From contig JAJQJQ010000007.1 in NCBI GenBank assembly GCA_028622995.1, forward strand, positions 7,564,001 to 7,628,000: a DNA stretch of 64,000 bases, in the 5' to 3' direction. The notes under the pieces were generated by a model. The model ran no database searches. It saw only the letters and a program-made list of their open reading frames with translations, and was not told the DNA's origin. The DNA comes from Panagrolaimus kolymaensis. Taxonomy: Eukaryota > Nematoda > Chromadorea > Rhabditida > Panagrolaimidae. The first letter of the stretch is position 1, and each line of letters opens with the position of its first letter. Positions 10,438 through 22,255 of the stretch are shown one piece after another. The translations under genes were made by a program, and so were the position numbers.

Positions 10438-11726
10438 TTAATTAGACATTAATCGAATTGCAGCTTGATTTAAATCCCAATTACAATAATCCAATGCTGA
10501 CGCAGCTAAATCATGATCGTTGGTCAGCGCAGTTTGAAGCAAGGAATCAATTTTAAGTTGTTTTATCGCCATTTCTGTATTAAATTGATGCTTTAATAAA
10601 GCTGCTCGACATTCAACGTCACTAAAAAGTTTTTATTTAGAAAATAAGAAATTTTATTTGGAAATTTAAGGAAAGCCACAAACCTTGCTAATGGAACATT
10701 GGATTTAACTTTACTCAAGAGTTCATTTGCATTTGATAAAGCTGAAAAGGAAAAACTTGATTAGTCAATAAAAAATTAACAAAGCGAAATTATCCATTTC
10801 AACAACAAACAAAAAATATTAGCTCAGGTTTTAAAATATAAAACAAACAAAATTATGCAAAGCATTCGTGAGTGAAAAAAAACTATTGAAAGATACGAAA
10901 AAAAAAGCAAAACAAAACACACCAATATTATTGCTGTTACTATCAATACTTTGATTTCTTTGAAGTGGTGCATTGCTATTATTTGACGATGTCATTCCAT
11001 AGATTAATTCATCGTGTGTTGGTGCAGATGGCATATTTCTAGGTGATCGAGGAGGTGATAATGTGCGAGGTGAATGAAGTGGAGGTGGAACAGGATTATT
11101 AATAAAATTAGTATTAAATCCTAAATTTTAACAAAATAATAAATAGTGAAAAAAGCTGTTAGTTTTAATAATTAAAGTGCGAAGAAGATGCATTATTAGA
11201 AGGTGGCGATTGGAGTTCATAAGTGTTAGGGATCATCCATCCTAATAAAATTTTGTTAATGATAAAAAAAAGAAAGGTTGAAAGAAAAAAAAAATTAAAA
11301 AGGGAATTTTGAGGTTAAATTTTGTGAGAAAAAAAATCGAAATTACAACACCAAAACCAATGCAATTCTCAAAATTATAAAATATGTAAATTTTTAGTTT
11401 GCATCTTTTATTCCTGCACCCCATAAGTTAGGCATGTGTGATGTCAAGGATTAAATATATTATTTATATATGCAAATAATATTTTTTTGGTAATCGAAAC
11501 AATAAAATACACTGTTTTCAAATTTAGAAAAAGGCAGTTTAAAAGTTAGGAGGCGACCATGAATATAACTTACTTGTAGCTCCTGATCAGTTACTTGACT
11601 AAAATGATCAGCCCTTGTCAGGGTGTTTTTAGCCAAAACCGGAGCGAACTGTAATAAATCCTCTTTAAATAATACATTATATAATAATTCATCGATTTGT
11701 AATAACTTCATACTACTATGGCTCAT
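10438..11726 (-). CDS. ACK/TNK-like protein with SAM-like and UBA-like ends but no kinase domain
   Basis: Supported exons are 11726-11574, 11120-10923, 10741-10684 and 10621-10438; the joins of the last three keep frame. Exon structure between 11573 and 11121 is uncertain. A Trp-containing segment (MPNLWG) near 11430 and one at about 11235-11170 are candidates. The first exon resembles the SAM-like domain that starts ACK (TNK2) kinases: KLLQIDELLYNVLF, LLQFAPVLAKNTLTRADHFS and VTDQELQ. The middle is Pro/Ser-rich (VPPPLHSPRTLSPPRSPR), a possible SH3-ligand region. The last exons give two helical UBA-like units, DVECRAALLKHQFNTEMAIK and ALDYCNWDLNQAAIRLM, typical of the ACK C-terminus. The kinase, SH3 and CRIB segments are absent from this 1.3 kb. 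It may be a truncated paralogue or a decayed gene. A TTTTCAG acceptor precedes the start. Confidence 0.55.
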
Positions 11727-11739
11727 AGCATCTGAAAAG

Positions 11740-14700
11740 ATATAATGAAAATCATTAAATTTTGGTTTTGAAAAAATCCACTGTAATAAAGCTTCTTTTT
11801 TTGTTGCAAAACGCGTTCACGGCTCAACGGAGAGAACAAGCAAGCAAAGAAGAGTTGAAAAAACTTGAAAAAGTCAAGAAAATTTAGAAATTAGCAAAAT
11901 ATTAATTTTTATGAATCACTTTTAAAAAGCAAGCGTCGTCAAACTTATATCATCACCAAAAAAAGACAAGAAAGCATGGAAGAAAAAAATGAAACAAACA
12001 AACAAAAAAAGGATTGACGCAAACGTAAAAAACTAAAATAAAATAAAACTTTGAATAGACGATTTCATTTTTTCGTTTTTTTGTTTAATGAAACTATCAA
12101 ATGCTGAGGAAAGAAGATCGAAGAAGGCAGAAGAAATTGTGATAAGAGCACAAGAAATACACGGCGGAGAACTTGACCAAGCAAAAAAAAAGAAGAACAA
12201 ATGGATGATCAAATTAAAAGGACGCTTAATACCACGTTTTTTTAATGGAAGACGTAAACAACGTAATGAATAATCAATTATAAGCTTCTAACGAAAGAAA
12301 TAATTATTGAATAAAAAAAATGATGCGTGTGTGATAAAAAAAAGAACAGAAAAACTAAAAATTGAAACGGGCAAATCAGAGAATAAAAAATAATACATTA
12401 GCAAAATTTTTGACTTGTATTCAAAAATCCTGCAATCTGTGATTTCAAAAAATAATAAACAAAAAATTTGATAGTAAACAAATTCGGAAGAATATTGTCA
12501 AAATTTTGTTACTGTCATAACAAAATTCAAGCAGTTGTTGTTGAAGATATGTACTTTAAAAAAATGGCTGTAAACCTCGATTCTTTTTTTTCGTTAAAAA
12601 CTTCTGATTTATTTTTAAAACCTCGGAACACAGCAATTTAAAAAAGCAATTTACTTTTTAAATAATTTAAGTTTTTTTACAATGCATCCTTACATTTAAA
12701 GGTTATTTATTTCTCCAATTTTTCATTTTTTTTGCAACTCAAAAATATTGAAAAAGAACGAAAGTTTATAATCCATTTTTAAAACTCATTGTTATTTTCT
12801 TTTTCTCTTTAGAAAATCTGAATGAACGCAAAAAAGTAAGAAAAATAAGTCCAATTTTAGCCTTCGATGTCGATCCACGGTGACGACGCAATATTTTTCT
12901 TTTTCTGTTGCTTCTGCATCCACCACCCTCACCCATAAACTTTTTTTTGCGTCATTTCGACGATGATGATTTTATTCATTCATCAAAGCAGAAAAATCAG
13001 GTTAGAAAAAAAAGTTTTTACTTTGCAAGAAAAAAAATGACAAACACCCGCAACGAAATTCCAAAAAGCAAATCGATCTTCACCAAAAAGTTTGGAAATT
13101 TGTTTGCAATAAAAAAGAAAATATAGAAAAGACAAGAAAGGTTTGGTTTTGGATTATCCATGAATGAATGAGTAATCGAAAGTGAGTAAAAAAGTTAAAA
13201 AAAAACTTGTGAATCTGAAAAATAAAATGCTGAAAGGGTGGGGGAAATTTGTTAGGCTTTTTGCTTACTTTGTTAGTCAAGTTTCAAATAAAAGATTAAG
13301 AAAAAGGCGAAGAAATCATAAAAAAGGCTTAATCCCGGCTTTAAGATTACTGAACAAAAAAACATTCATTAAAAAGTTTCTTGTTCTAAATTTGGATTAT
13401 AAAAAAATCTTGAAAAGGAATCAGAAAAATAATAAAAGTATAAAAATTTTTTAAGGTTTAGCGCCCAAGTTTATCACCACTAAAAATATATAATATTTTA
13501 CGTTGGTTATGGGAGTGCTCCACTATCATACACCTTTTTTTCGAGAGTTCACGTTTTTCTTTTAAAAAAGTAACAAATAAACATAAAAAACCTTTTTCTT
13601 GGTCCCAATAAAATAAATCAATAACCAAAGAGTCGAGAAAATTTCAAGCTCAATCAAAGTCCAACTAAAAATAAAAACCATAATAAACAAACAACAAAAA
13701 AAGGAGAAGAAAAATTTCGAAATGAAAAAAAAATAATATGAAAGTAAATTGATCCAAACCAACGACCACCAACGAGAAAGAAGAAAAAAACGCGTCATTT
13801 TTTTTCTCCATTTTCGTTTTTGAAGAAGAAATATTATTTTTTTGTGGTGGATTCATTAAATAAATAATAAAAATATTCTATTCTTATTCGTTTAAATCCA
13901 ATCCAAAAAGAATTTTTCTTTGCATTTTTTTTATTTTTTTCCATGAAAAAAAAGAGCCTTGATTTAGAGAATATTTATTTTTTTTCTGAAAGGCCTTTGA
14001 AAATCCAAAAAAGAAAAATGAGAAAAGAACGAGATACATAAACCGGTTAAAAATGATTTGGTTTAAGGAAAAGGAATAAAAAAAAATGGTGGCAAATAAA
14101 CTAAAAATGAAAAAGATGAGAGATAGGAAACTATTTATGTTGAAGAAAAAAAACATAGCCAAGAACAAATTAGAAAGGATGTCGAACCAGATGGAAAGAA
14201 AAAAATGGAAATGAAAATATGGCATTGAAAAAGTAACTAACAAAAAAAAGATTGAAGGCGATTTGATTCTTTGGATAAAAAAAAGTAGTCAAATTCAGTG
14301 AGTTTGAAAGTAACTAAAATGTGAGAACTATCGCCAAAAATATGTTACTATCATTTTTTACGGTTTACAAAAATGCTAGGAATCTTGACAAAAAAAGTTA
14401 TTTTCCTTTTTTTATGCAAACTTTTATAAATAAAAGCTAAAAATTTACAATGAAAAATTGCTCAAATTTTAAATAAGAGTAACATAAAATAAAAAAATAT
14501 TGTCATCAATTTTTTACTATCACTGCTTCACGCTAAAAAATACTTATTTTTTCTCATCTTGATGATTAGCAAAGCTTATTATTATCAATCAACATAAAAA
14601 ACAAGGATTAAGAAACTTTGTCAACAACATTTAAATGATGCTGGTCATCCTTTGGCATTAAAGCGTTTTAAAGTTTTAAAGATAGTAACAAAAAATCGTA

Positions 14701-16700
14701 TAAAAAATTAACAAAAATAATTACTATCATCAAAAATTAGAAAAAAAACAGCAAATTTAAAATTTGGAAACATTGATTGAAAAAAACTTTCTTCTCGAAG
14801 TATCAAAAACAAAACAGAGCTTTTTTTCAATTTCATTGATAAATTTAAAAAAGAATGTGTTTCACGAGTGCGTAGTTTTCTTTTGATCGAAAAAAGCGAA
14901 AAGGAAAAAAATTCAAATGGAAATAAACAAACATACACAAAGCAAAAAAATGGTTTTTTTGTTTCCATCAAAGGAAAGTGAAAAAAAAAATACTATCACA
15001 AAAACACGCAAGAAAGAAAGAGAAATTGAAAAACACGTAAAAACGTAAAAAGATCTTTCTTACAAGATTTTTTGCTTGATGCTTGAATGAAAAAATAAAA
15101 CAAAATTTTGAGGAAAGAAAAAAAAGCATGGAAAATTTTTTTTTACGACAACGACTACTTTTTGGAGAGAGAGTAGGAAGAGAAAAGAGAAAAGGTGAGG
15201 ATGATGACGACAATGTCAAAAGAGAACCTCGCCATCCCATGATGCAAGCAAGGAAGGATGCGAGCAACAACAAAAAAAGCAAACTCACGCAACAACGCAG
15301 GAGAAGAAAAAAATAGCACACGAGCAAGCCAATATAATCTTACGCGAGAAGAGAGACATGGGAGATGGGAAGGGAAAGACGAACACCATCGCAGCAGGGA
15401 GCACTACTTTCTTGAAGATTTTTGGTTTATGTTTTAGAGGGAAATTTTTTCTTTTTCCTTTTTCTTAGCGCAGCTGACTGCGAAAGTGTTGAATTTTTTT
15501 TAGAGGAAGAGAAATAGGAAGGATATGCACCCAGCAAACAAGCAACCAACATCAACATGTTTAAACTTTAAATGTGTTCTTTCTTTTTCTTTTGTAAACA
15601 GAAAAAAGAAAGTAAAATCATTCTTTTTTTCTTCTTCAATTTTATGTATTTTATTTTATATTTTTAAAGCTGCATTAAAACAATCCTAGTCACATATGTA
15701 AATGTTTGATTTGATGTGTCTTTTTAAAAAAAATTCTTTTTTCGTATAGGAACAATTTTAAGTTGAAACTATAAAAATTTGTACAAAGTTTGAGACAATA
15801 AAAAATGAATGAATAACAGAAAAAGGATTTTTGCTTTAAAAGCAAGCGTATGTCTCTGTTTTTTTATCCTCGAACTTTAAATAAAAGTTTTTGTTAATGA
15901 AAAACTGAAACGATGAAATTAAAAAATGGACTAGAAAAGGGTTAGAGCTTTATGTTTTTAATCTTAAAGTGATGAGAATTTTTATTTAAATTTATAATCT
16001 TTTGTGAAGCTTTAATAATCTTGAAATACTTTAATCATCTTATTGCCCCAGTCTCACAATCGTAACATCCTTTTATATTTAATGAGTTCGCAACAATCTC
16101 GTGGAATGAAAAAAGCTTTTTTAGTCAATTTTAATTTCTAACCATCATATCCATCTAAAAGTTTATTAAAAAAAAACCCTTTGCAAAATATTATTTAAAC
16201 TAAATTTATTAAAAAAGTAAAACAAAAAAAGAATGATCAAATATTTAAAAGATAAAAATAAAAAACCGCCAGTGAAAAAAAAAAAGATGCCAGCAGCAAA
16301 AAATGCGGCTAGCAAGCTGTTAGTAAACAAAAAAAATCAATACACATACTTTTTTATTTAACGCATCATTTTTTTATTGTTAAACAAACATTTGAGTTTT
16401 TATGGCAGTACATATTTTTTGAAGATAATAAGGTATGATTAATTGAGAAGTCTTTTAATTTTTATAACTTTTGCTTTATAGATAAATTTAGTTATAATTA
16501 TTTTTATCTTCAGAGAAATTTGATCTCGTAAAAATTATCAACGAGAAAAAAGGGATAAATTTTGTGTCACAAAATTATGATTGATAACACTTTTTTTCTC
16601 TCGAGATCCTTCGCAAAGACATCTCTCATTTTTCCAAAAAATTGATTATAAATAAATCTCGAAAACTTTATTCATTTTTATTATTCTTATTTTCTCATTT
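11740..16700. other. Five-kilobase gene-poor region
   Basis: This region is dominated by A/T homopolymers and GAAA-rich purine tracts, notably 12900-13100, 13700-14200 and 15000-15480. Frames there are Phe/Lys-rich shadows with no splice logic. Several copies of a GTTACTATC-like motif occur at 14340, 14513, 14685 and 14720, and again in the lectin intron at 17375. One possible short basic ORF at 12088 is listed separately. I found no tRNA and no transposon ends. Confidence 0.45.
12088..12273 (+). CDS. Possible small basic protein, 61 aa
   Basis: An ATG-initiated ORF has more varied codon use than its surroundings and encodes a strongly charged helical peptide. It begins MKLSNAEERRSKKAEEI and continues with an HGGELDQ segment, a Lys run, and a basic end RRKQRNE. 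No domain is recognised. No clear acceptor or promoter was seen. It may be a chance ORF in a purine-rich tract. Confidence 0.2.
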   Translation: MKLSNAEERRSKKAEEIVIRAQEIHGGELDQAKKKKNKWMIKLKGRLIPRFFNGRRKQRNE

Positions 16701-16714
16701 CCAAAAAAAAGAAA

Positions 16715-17789
16715 ATGGAACTAGATTTGTATAATGTTGGTATATTAATTTCATTTATATCTCAATTAGTTTCTGGTGGAAGCTTACATTCTTCAAAAAC
16801 CTTAACCTCATCCGAGGAAGATTATGAGCATCGACGACCATTGCCACGAATTGAGAGAGTCCATGAAAAAACTACAGAAATTGAAATTCAACCTCCTGTA
16901 ATTTCCCCACAAAAGCCTCAAGAACCTCGACTTTCAATTGGCGGCGGTAGTGGAAAACAATGTCCACAAGGATCAGATAAATCTTTGAGAGAAAATAAAT
17001 GTTATGTTTTTGTCGCAACTGCTAAAAGTTTTATTGATGCTCAATCGTATTGTGAAAAACAATATGGTAATTTAGCTTCAATTCGTAGTGGATTTGATAA
17101 TCATTTATTGGCGGGTAAGTTTAAACTTTTATCCACAGCTTTTGCACCTTGGAGAAAAGTAATCAAAATGAAGCAATACTTTTCCAAAAATTGTTACTGT
17201 CTCACAAAAGAAAAAACAGAAATTCACCTTTTTTTTCCAAATATTTTAGTTTAAAATATCAGAAATTTCGTTGATAAATTAATAGTTCTTCAAAGTTTTA
17301 ATAAGTAAAAATATTTTTTTGTGTTCGATATTGCATTTGATAATAAGTAATTGATGCAATTTATCATTTAAAAGTTGTTACTATCATTTATAGTAACAAA
17401 AAGTTAACAATTTTTTGCATAAAAAGGATTACTCTCTTTTTCCATGTTTTGATTACTAAAAAACGTAACAACAAAAAATTTAGATCATGGACGAGAACGA
17501 TTCAAAGGCCAATTCTTTTACATTGGTGCAAATACTATTAACAGTGATAGCGAAACATATAAATGGCTTGATGATTCACTTTTAAAATACAGTAATTGGT
17601 TATTGCCAGGTAAGACACTAACTCGTAAATCTATTTTTAAATATTTCTGAGATTTTAGTCACGGCTGTGGATGCTCAATATAATCAATGCGTGGCGATGA
17701 ACCCTCTCAATCGAGGTAAATGGAGTCCAATCGATTGTTTCAGGCATCTTTCATTTGTTTGTGAAATTCCTATGATTGACGTAAACTAA
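16715..17789 (+). CDS. C-type lectin-like protein, 3 exons, about 218 aa
   Basis: Exons are 16715-17114, 17484-17609 and 17659-17789; all introns are phase 1. The N-terminus has a hydrophobic segment (VGILISFISQLVSG) suitable as a signal peptide. A linker rich in Ser, Pro and Glu follows, then the C-type lectin domain from about residue 85: CPQGSDKSLRENKCYVF, AQSYCEKQYGNLASI, WLDDSLLKYSNWLLP, QCVAMNPLNRGKWSPIDC and FVCEIP. The cysteine order matches a long-form CTLD. The calcium and sugar motifs EPN/QPD are not seen (YSNWLLP occupies that place), so carbohydrate binding is uncertain. Nematode clec genes are secreted and often respond to infection. Intron 1 contains a GTTACTATC palindrome. Confidence 0.85.
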
Positions 17790-18690
17790 ATATTTCTCAG
17801 TCATTATAATTTCCAAAAAATTATTTGGTACTCATCTGTTTAAATTTGCTATTCATTAATATGTTTTAATAAAGTTGCTATATCTCTTTGGCTTTTTAAT
17901 TCTCAATTTTTCTTTGGTCCATCAAAAAATGAAGAAAAAAAATATTTAAAAAATTAGTCAAGTCAAAAAAATCCAACATCATACCTCCTCTTTTTTTATT
18001 GTCGATAATAAAAACACTTATCAAAATAATGCCCGCCTCTTTAAAGAAAAAAAGGCAATCTTATGTGTGTTTGTTGTATTTCTTCAAGGACAATAATTCC
18101 TCCTTCAAAAAAAAAGAAAGAAAAAAAGCTAACTAACATACAAATAATGACACCCATATTTTTTCTTATGCAAGCGTGACTGTCCATGACCATTCTTCCT
18201 CTCTCCTTTTATTATTGCCTTATCGTTCGTTCGTTTATGCACGAGGCACACCTTTTTTTCTTATTCATTTCTTCATTTTTGACTTTATAAAAAATAGTTG
18301 GTTTGTCTTTGTTGTAAAAAAAAAATTAGAGTCGCTTATTTTTTTATTCAAAAAAAGTTTTTTGTTTTGTTTCCGGCTCGCTTTTTCTTTCCCTTACTTT
18401 CAGGATTCCTGACACGAATTTTCTGCCATGCATTCATTCGATTTTCCACGCATCACTTTCATCATTTTTTTTTGCAACTTTGAAACACTTTTTTTGACTG
18501 CGTATTTTTTTTTTGTATATCATTCGTGTTTGTGAAACTTTTCTATTAGTTGCGTTTACAACATTTCTTCCTTTTTCGTGTGTATGACGATGGCGCATTT
18601 CGTTTTAAGCCTTTTCGCATCTTTGGAATCGTTCATTTGTTGCTCCCGCGTTTTTTGTAACTTTTAACAATTTTTTTTATTTATTTTTCA
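17790..18690. other. Intergenic and 5' region of the splicing-factor gene
   Basis: AATAAAG lies at about 17866 as a polyadenylation signal for the lectin. The rest is T-rich, including a pyrimidine-rich stretch at 18180-18690, consistent with the promoter and a 5' UTR intron of the tra-2-like gene. That intron ends in TTATTTTTCAG at 18691, nine bases before the ATG. Confidence 0.45.
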
Positions 18691-18699
18691 GGTAACATC

Positions 18700-19895
18700 A
18701 TGAAGTCTGTATCCCGTTCTTATTCTCGCTCTCGAAGTGTATCACCTCGAAAAACTTCTCGTGATTATGATCGTCGCTCGCCGCCACGCTATGAACGCAG
18801 GTAATATTTCAAATTCAACTCAAAGTTTGTTCTCATATCATGATGAACGTGGATAATGCTTTTTATCAAAGATATATATTCCAATCTCAAGTAGCCAAAA
18901 ATCAAGGAGAAAAAGAATATATGAATAAGTTAGTCGAAAAAGAGGATGTCGAATATGAGGAATAAGAAAGAGCTGCTCTTCTGCACGCAAATCAAGGAAC
19001 CAAGCAATATCTCAAATCTTTTTTCTTTCAATTACCTCAAAAAACATTTCGCAAAGCTCAAAGTAGGAAAAGAGAATACCAAAAAGTCAAAAGAAAGTTG
19101 AAAAGATTTCAAACATTTTGGAGAATACGAAACAAAACAAAGAAATCTTCGATTGTGCGTGTTTTCTTATCCTTTGTATGACAAGTAGTTGAAGATTAAG
19201 CTTTAGCTTCAGTTTATAAAGCTAGTAGTAGTTTGCACTTTACCCAAGCTATTTACTAGCGTTAACTGCTTCTTGTTATGCATTGCTTTGTTATATTTAT
19301 TTACTTGTTACTAATCTGTTCATTTTTTAGCCGTACTGACTATCGAAATGGTGATCGTGGTGATAGATATCGTGACAATGGTCGTAGCCGTTATGATGAT
19401 CGTGGACCTCGACGTGGACGTTATAATGATGGCAGAGAAAATCCACGTCCTTCAAATTGTCTTGGAATATTTGGAATGTCTATGAAAACAAAGGAAAGCG
19501 ATTTACGTGACATCTTTGGACGCTATGGTCGTATCGATTCTGTTAAAATTATTTTGGATCATTCAACTGGACGTTCACGTGGTTTTGGATTTATTAATTT
19601 TGATCATGGTTCTGATGCTGCTCGGGTATATTTATTATTATTGCATTGTTCTTTTATTAACTTATGTTTATTTGAATTACAGGCACTTGAAAAGATAGCT
19701 GATACAGTTATTGATGGAATGAGAGTTCGTGTTGATTTCGCTGTTCAACGTCGTCGCACTCCTCCACCTCGTTATCGCTCTCCTGTTCACTCTGTTGGTA
19801 GTCGTCGCACTCCTCCATCTCGTTATCGCTCTCCTGTTCACTCTGTTGGTAGTCGTCGTTCAAGATCGCCTGTTCGTTATTCACGAAGTCCATAA
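18700..19895 (+). CDS. Transformer-2-like SR splicing factor, 3 coding exons, about 202 aa
   Basis: Coding exons are 18700-18800, 19331-19625 and 19683-19895; frame is preserved (phase 2, then 0). Domain order is an Arg/Ser-rich N-terminus (MKSVSRSYSRSRSVSPRK), an Arg/Asp/Gly stretch, an RRM, and an Arg/Ser/Pro tail. The RRM shows RNP2 CLGIFGMS and RNP1 RSRGFGFINF, with DLRDIFGRYGRIDSVKIILD between them and VIDGMRVRVDFAV at the end. The tra-2 signature is RS-RRM-RS with the GRSRGF and RVDFA elements. In C. elegans the family member is rsp-8, but orthology cannot be proven by eye. The tail has a 51-nt tandem duplication (19751-19801 and 19802-19852, one mismatch). Intron 1 is 530 bp and purine-rich, a candidate autoregulatory region. 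Confidence 0.9.
19751..19852 (+). repeat. 51-bp tandem duplication inside the RS tail
   Basis: Two consecutive 51-nt units encode RRTPPxRYRSPVHSVGS and differ by one base (Pro versus Ser codon). Length is a multiple of three, so frame is kept. This is a recent in-frame expansion of the SR tail. Confidence 0.85.
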
Positions 19896-21090
19896 ACAAC
19901 ATTTATTTCATTTGTTCTTTTTTTGCTTTTATATTACTTATACCATTGTTTTGTGTATCTTTTTTGTGTTATAAACTTATTTTTTTACAAAATGTTCTTG
20001 ATCACTATTAGAATTACTATTACTGTAAACTTGTGTGCTTTTGATGGAAAAGTATTGCATATAACCCATTGAAGGCTATTATTTTGTGGTTTTGATAATC
20101 GAAATGTATCTCTTTTATTCACATTGTTTTTAATGATTTTAATAACACACTTTAAGTTTTCACATGCAATCGATTAAATGTTTTTTAATTATTACTAAAT
20201 TCAGTGCAACAAAATTGTGATATTGCAGTTTGATTTTCACTCCAATGAAAGCTAAAGTTTTGGCAATTATTTTGAGGTGTGTATGGAATTCCTTCTTCCA
20301 TCAATGTTTGAAAGCTTGTCTAAAAATTTGTTGTTGTTGTCGATTTGTTTGATTTAGGAGGGCATGTCATGTAATTAAAAACTTGCCAAATTTTCATTGT
20401 TACGAATGATTAATCGACCAAGAGAAATTGGAGGCGCAACCAACATCTTCAAACGCGTTAAAATCAATGATGTCAATTTTTTGAAAAAGTCGGCATCGGT
20501 CGAAATTTCTTGTTGCTGAGATAGAGTCACCGATGTTTTCACCTATGCTGAATTAGGCTAGATCCAAGAGGAATTGGCCAGATGTGGTCCTAATCATGAA
20601 GATACAGCTACTTGAAGGTTTACTGTCGAATAAATACAAAAATATGCCATAATTCATTCTTTCATTATAATTTTATATTCTCTTATGATTTAAAGGTTTT
20701 CGACCATGGGGAATCCGATTTTGACTATCATTTCCTATGGTGTATATGCTAAACATCGATTTTTGACCATATCGACATGGTTTTTGGGTCACTACGGGCA
20801 ACAAAGCCCCAGCTCGAGAAATGCGACAAGCTCGTTGGTGCTGAAAGATCTTTTAAAAGTCAACAACAATTTTATTTTTTAGTATATTTCCTAATAAACA
20901 AAATTGCTGATAGAAATTTATATTTTCTATCATGAAATTATTTGCTTTTTTTCAAATTTTACGATAAAAAATAAGTTGAAAAAAAAACTTATTTAAAGAA
21001 AGCGATGAAAGTGATTTTTATCAAACAAAAAATTTTTTGAATGGGATGTTTTTCACTTTTCGTTTATCTTTTTAAATTTATTTTTTGTTT
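19896..21090. other. 3' UTR and intergenic stretch
   Basis: The tra-2-like 3' UTR runs into about 1.1 kb with a somewhat higher GC content at 20400-20850 than the background. Six frames there are broken by stops. It may be an old decayed sequence, but no family is recognisable. Confidence 0.35.
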
Positions 21091-21114
21091 GTATTTCAGA
21101 GAAATCGAAGAAAC

Positions 21115-21243
21115 ATGAAATATTCTGGAAAACATGGATATTGGGATTTGAGTGGAGCTCCACATCACACTGATTCTGAATCCGATTACACATCTAATTA
21201 TGAAGCTTCGATTGAATCCACCCAATCCAATTCATCCTCTTAA
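21115..21243 (+). CDS. Small hypothetical protein, 42 aa (or last exon)
   Basis: A TTTGTATTTCAG acceptor ends at 21099 and is followed, after a short leader, by an ATG and 42 codons. The sequence is MKYSGKHGYWDLSGAPHH followed by an acidic Ser/Thr-rich tail. AATAAA follows at about 21330. The acceptor, the compositional contrast and the poly(A) signal support a trans-spliced short mRNA. The frame is also open from the acceptor to the ATG, so this could be the last exon of a longer gene whose upstream exons I could not find. No known domain is present and no signal peptide is seen. Confidence 0.4.
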   Translation: MKYSGKHGYWDLSGAPHHTDSESDYTSNYEASIESTQSNSSS

Positions 21244-21555
21244 TTTTTTATTGTCACATTCGAAGTTAAAAAAGCCAATAATTTTATATTCATAAATGAT
21301 TATTTTTATCTTTTTCATTTTTGAATTAATAAAAAAAATTTTTGTTTAATAAATGTTTGTCTTTTCTGTAGTTTTAAAAAAAGAAATAAAAGAGTTGCAA
21401 AAAAATTTTTAACGAGAGAAATCAATTTTCTTTTTTACGCACTAAAAAAAAGTTGTGAAAAAAAGAAAAAAGAAATGGGCGCACATTTTTTGCGTGCTTG
21501 CATTTGGTGGATTTGCTTGTGTTTTAAAATAAAATCTTTCTGAATGGAGAACGTC

Positions 21556-21627
21556 GCGTCAGTGGTGTAATGGTCAGCATTGTTGCCTTCCAAGCAATAG
21601 ACGAGGGTTCGATTCCCTCTTGACGCA
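21556..21627 (+). tRNA. tRNA-Gly (anticodon TCC)
   Basis: The 72-nt cloverleaf has acceptor stem GCGTCAG paired with the 3' TTGACGC, a D-loop with GGTGTAATGGTCA (A box), and anticodon loop CTTCCAA with TCC at 21589-21591. The T arm is GAGGGTTCGATTCCCTC (B box) and the discriminator base is A at 21627. No intron is present. A T-rich stretch follows and can act as the Pol III terminator. Anticodon UCC reads GGA and GGG codons. Confidence 0.95.
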
Positions 21628-21959
21628 GGAAAAATTCTTTTTCTTTTTTTTAAATAATGGGAAAAATTTTTTAAAGAGAGGTATTTTGATTTTTTGGGCA
21701 AGCGTTAGTTTTGCATATGAAGAAAAATTTTGAAACAAAAATAATAGAAGCAAATAATATTTTGTTTTTTAACAAATAAATTAAAGATATATTTATTGGC
21801 GACTTTCAAATAAAAAAGTTTTCTAATATACAAACATAAAACGTACAAAATTAAAATTATTTTGTTTAATTGCTTTTCCAAAATTTAGACCAGTATTTTT
21901 GCCACAACTATCCCAAATCTAGGGTTGATTACAAATTTAAATAATATAAAAATTAAAGT

Positions 21960-22255
21960 TTAGTGATCGAGCTCTAAAAAATTATTTACTTATAATTAAA
22001 ATATGTTAATTTCTTAAAGTTATAACTAACCACAAAAACATAAACCCAAATTACAAAATCCACTTGAATATGCTTGTTTTTTACATCGAAGGCGACAGAC
22101 CGAAGGATTGATACATTCTAAAAATTTTATTCTAAGAATTTATCTTTTTTATTAAATTTCTTACCGCTTGGAGAAATTCCAGCATTGGCATAAGTTAAAA
22201 TAGTTAAAAACAAAAGAGCAACAAAAACACAAACAATCAAAGATTTAAATGCCAT
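21960..22255 (-). CDS. CSab defensin-like secreted peptide, copy A, 3 exons, 63 aa
   Basis: Exons in transcript order are 22255-22165, 22117-22031 and 21973-21960; all introns are phase 1. Residues 1-25 form a strong signal peptide (MAFKSLIVCVFVALLFLT... ending YANA). The mature part starts at about GISPSEC and has six cysteines spaced C-x5-C-x3-C-x9-C-x4-C-x1-C. This contains the CxxxC and CxC pairs of the cysteine-stabilised alpha-beta fold and a gamma-core G-x-C (SGFC). The third exon adds only ELDH. Such peptides in invertebrates are usually antimicrobial; here this is inferred from fold and size. Intron 2 uses a GTTAGT donor. A near-identical copy B lies at 58672, with the same exon lengths (91, 87, 14). 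Confidence 0.75.

Noticed and set aside
13562..14243. Chain of Phe/Leu-rich minus-strand ORFs
   Set aside because: Same cause as above: AAAGAA-rich plus strand. No acceptor or donor logic and no conserved motif.
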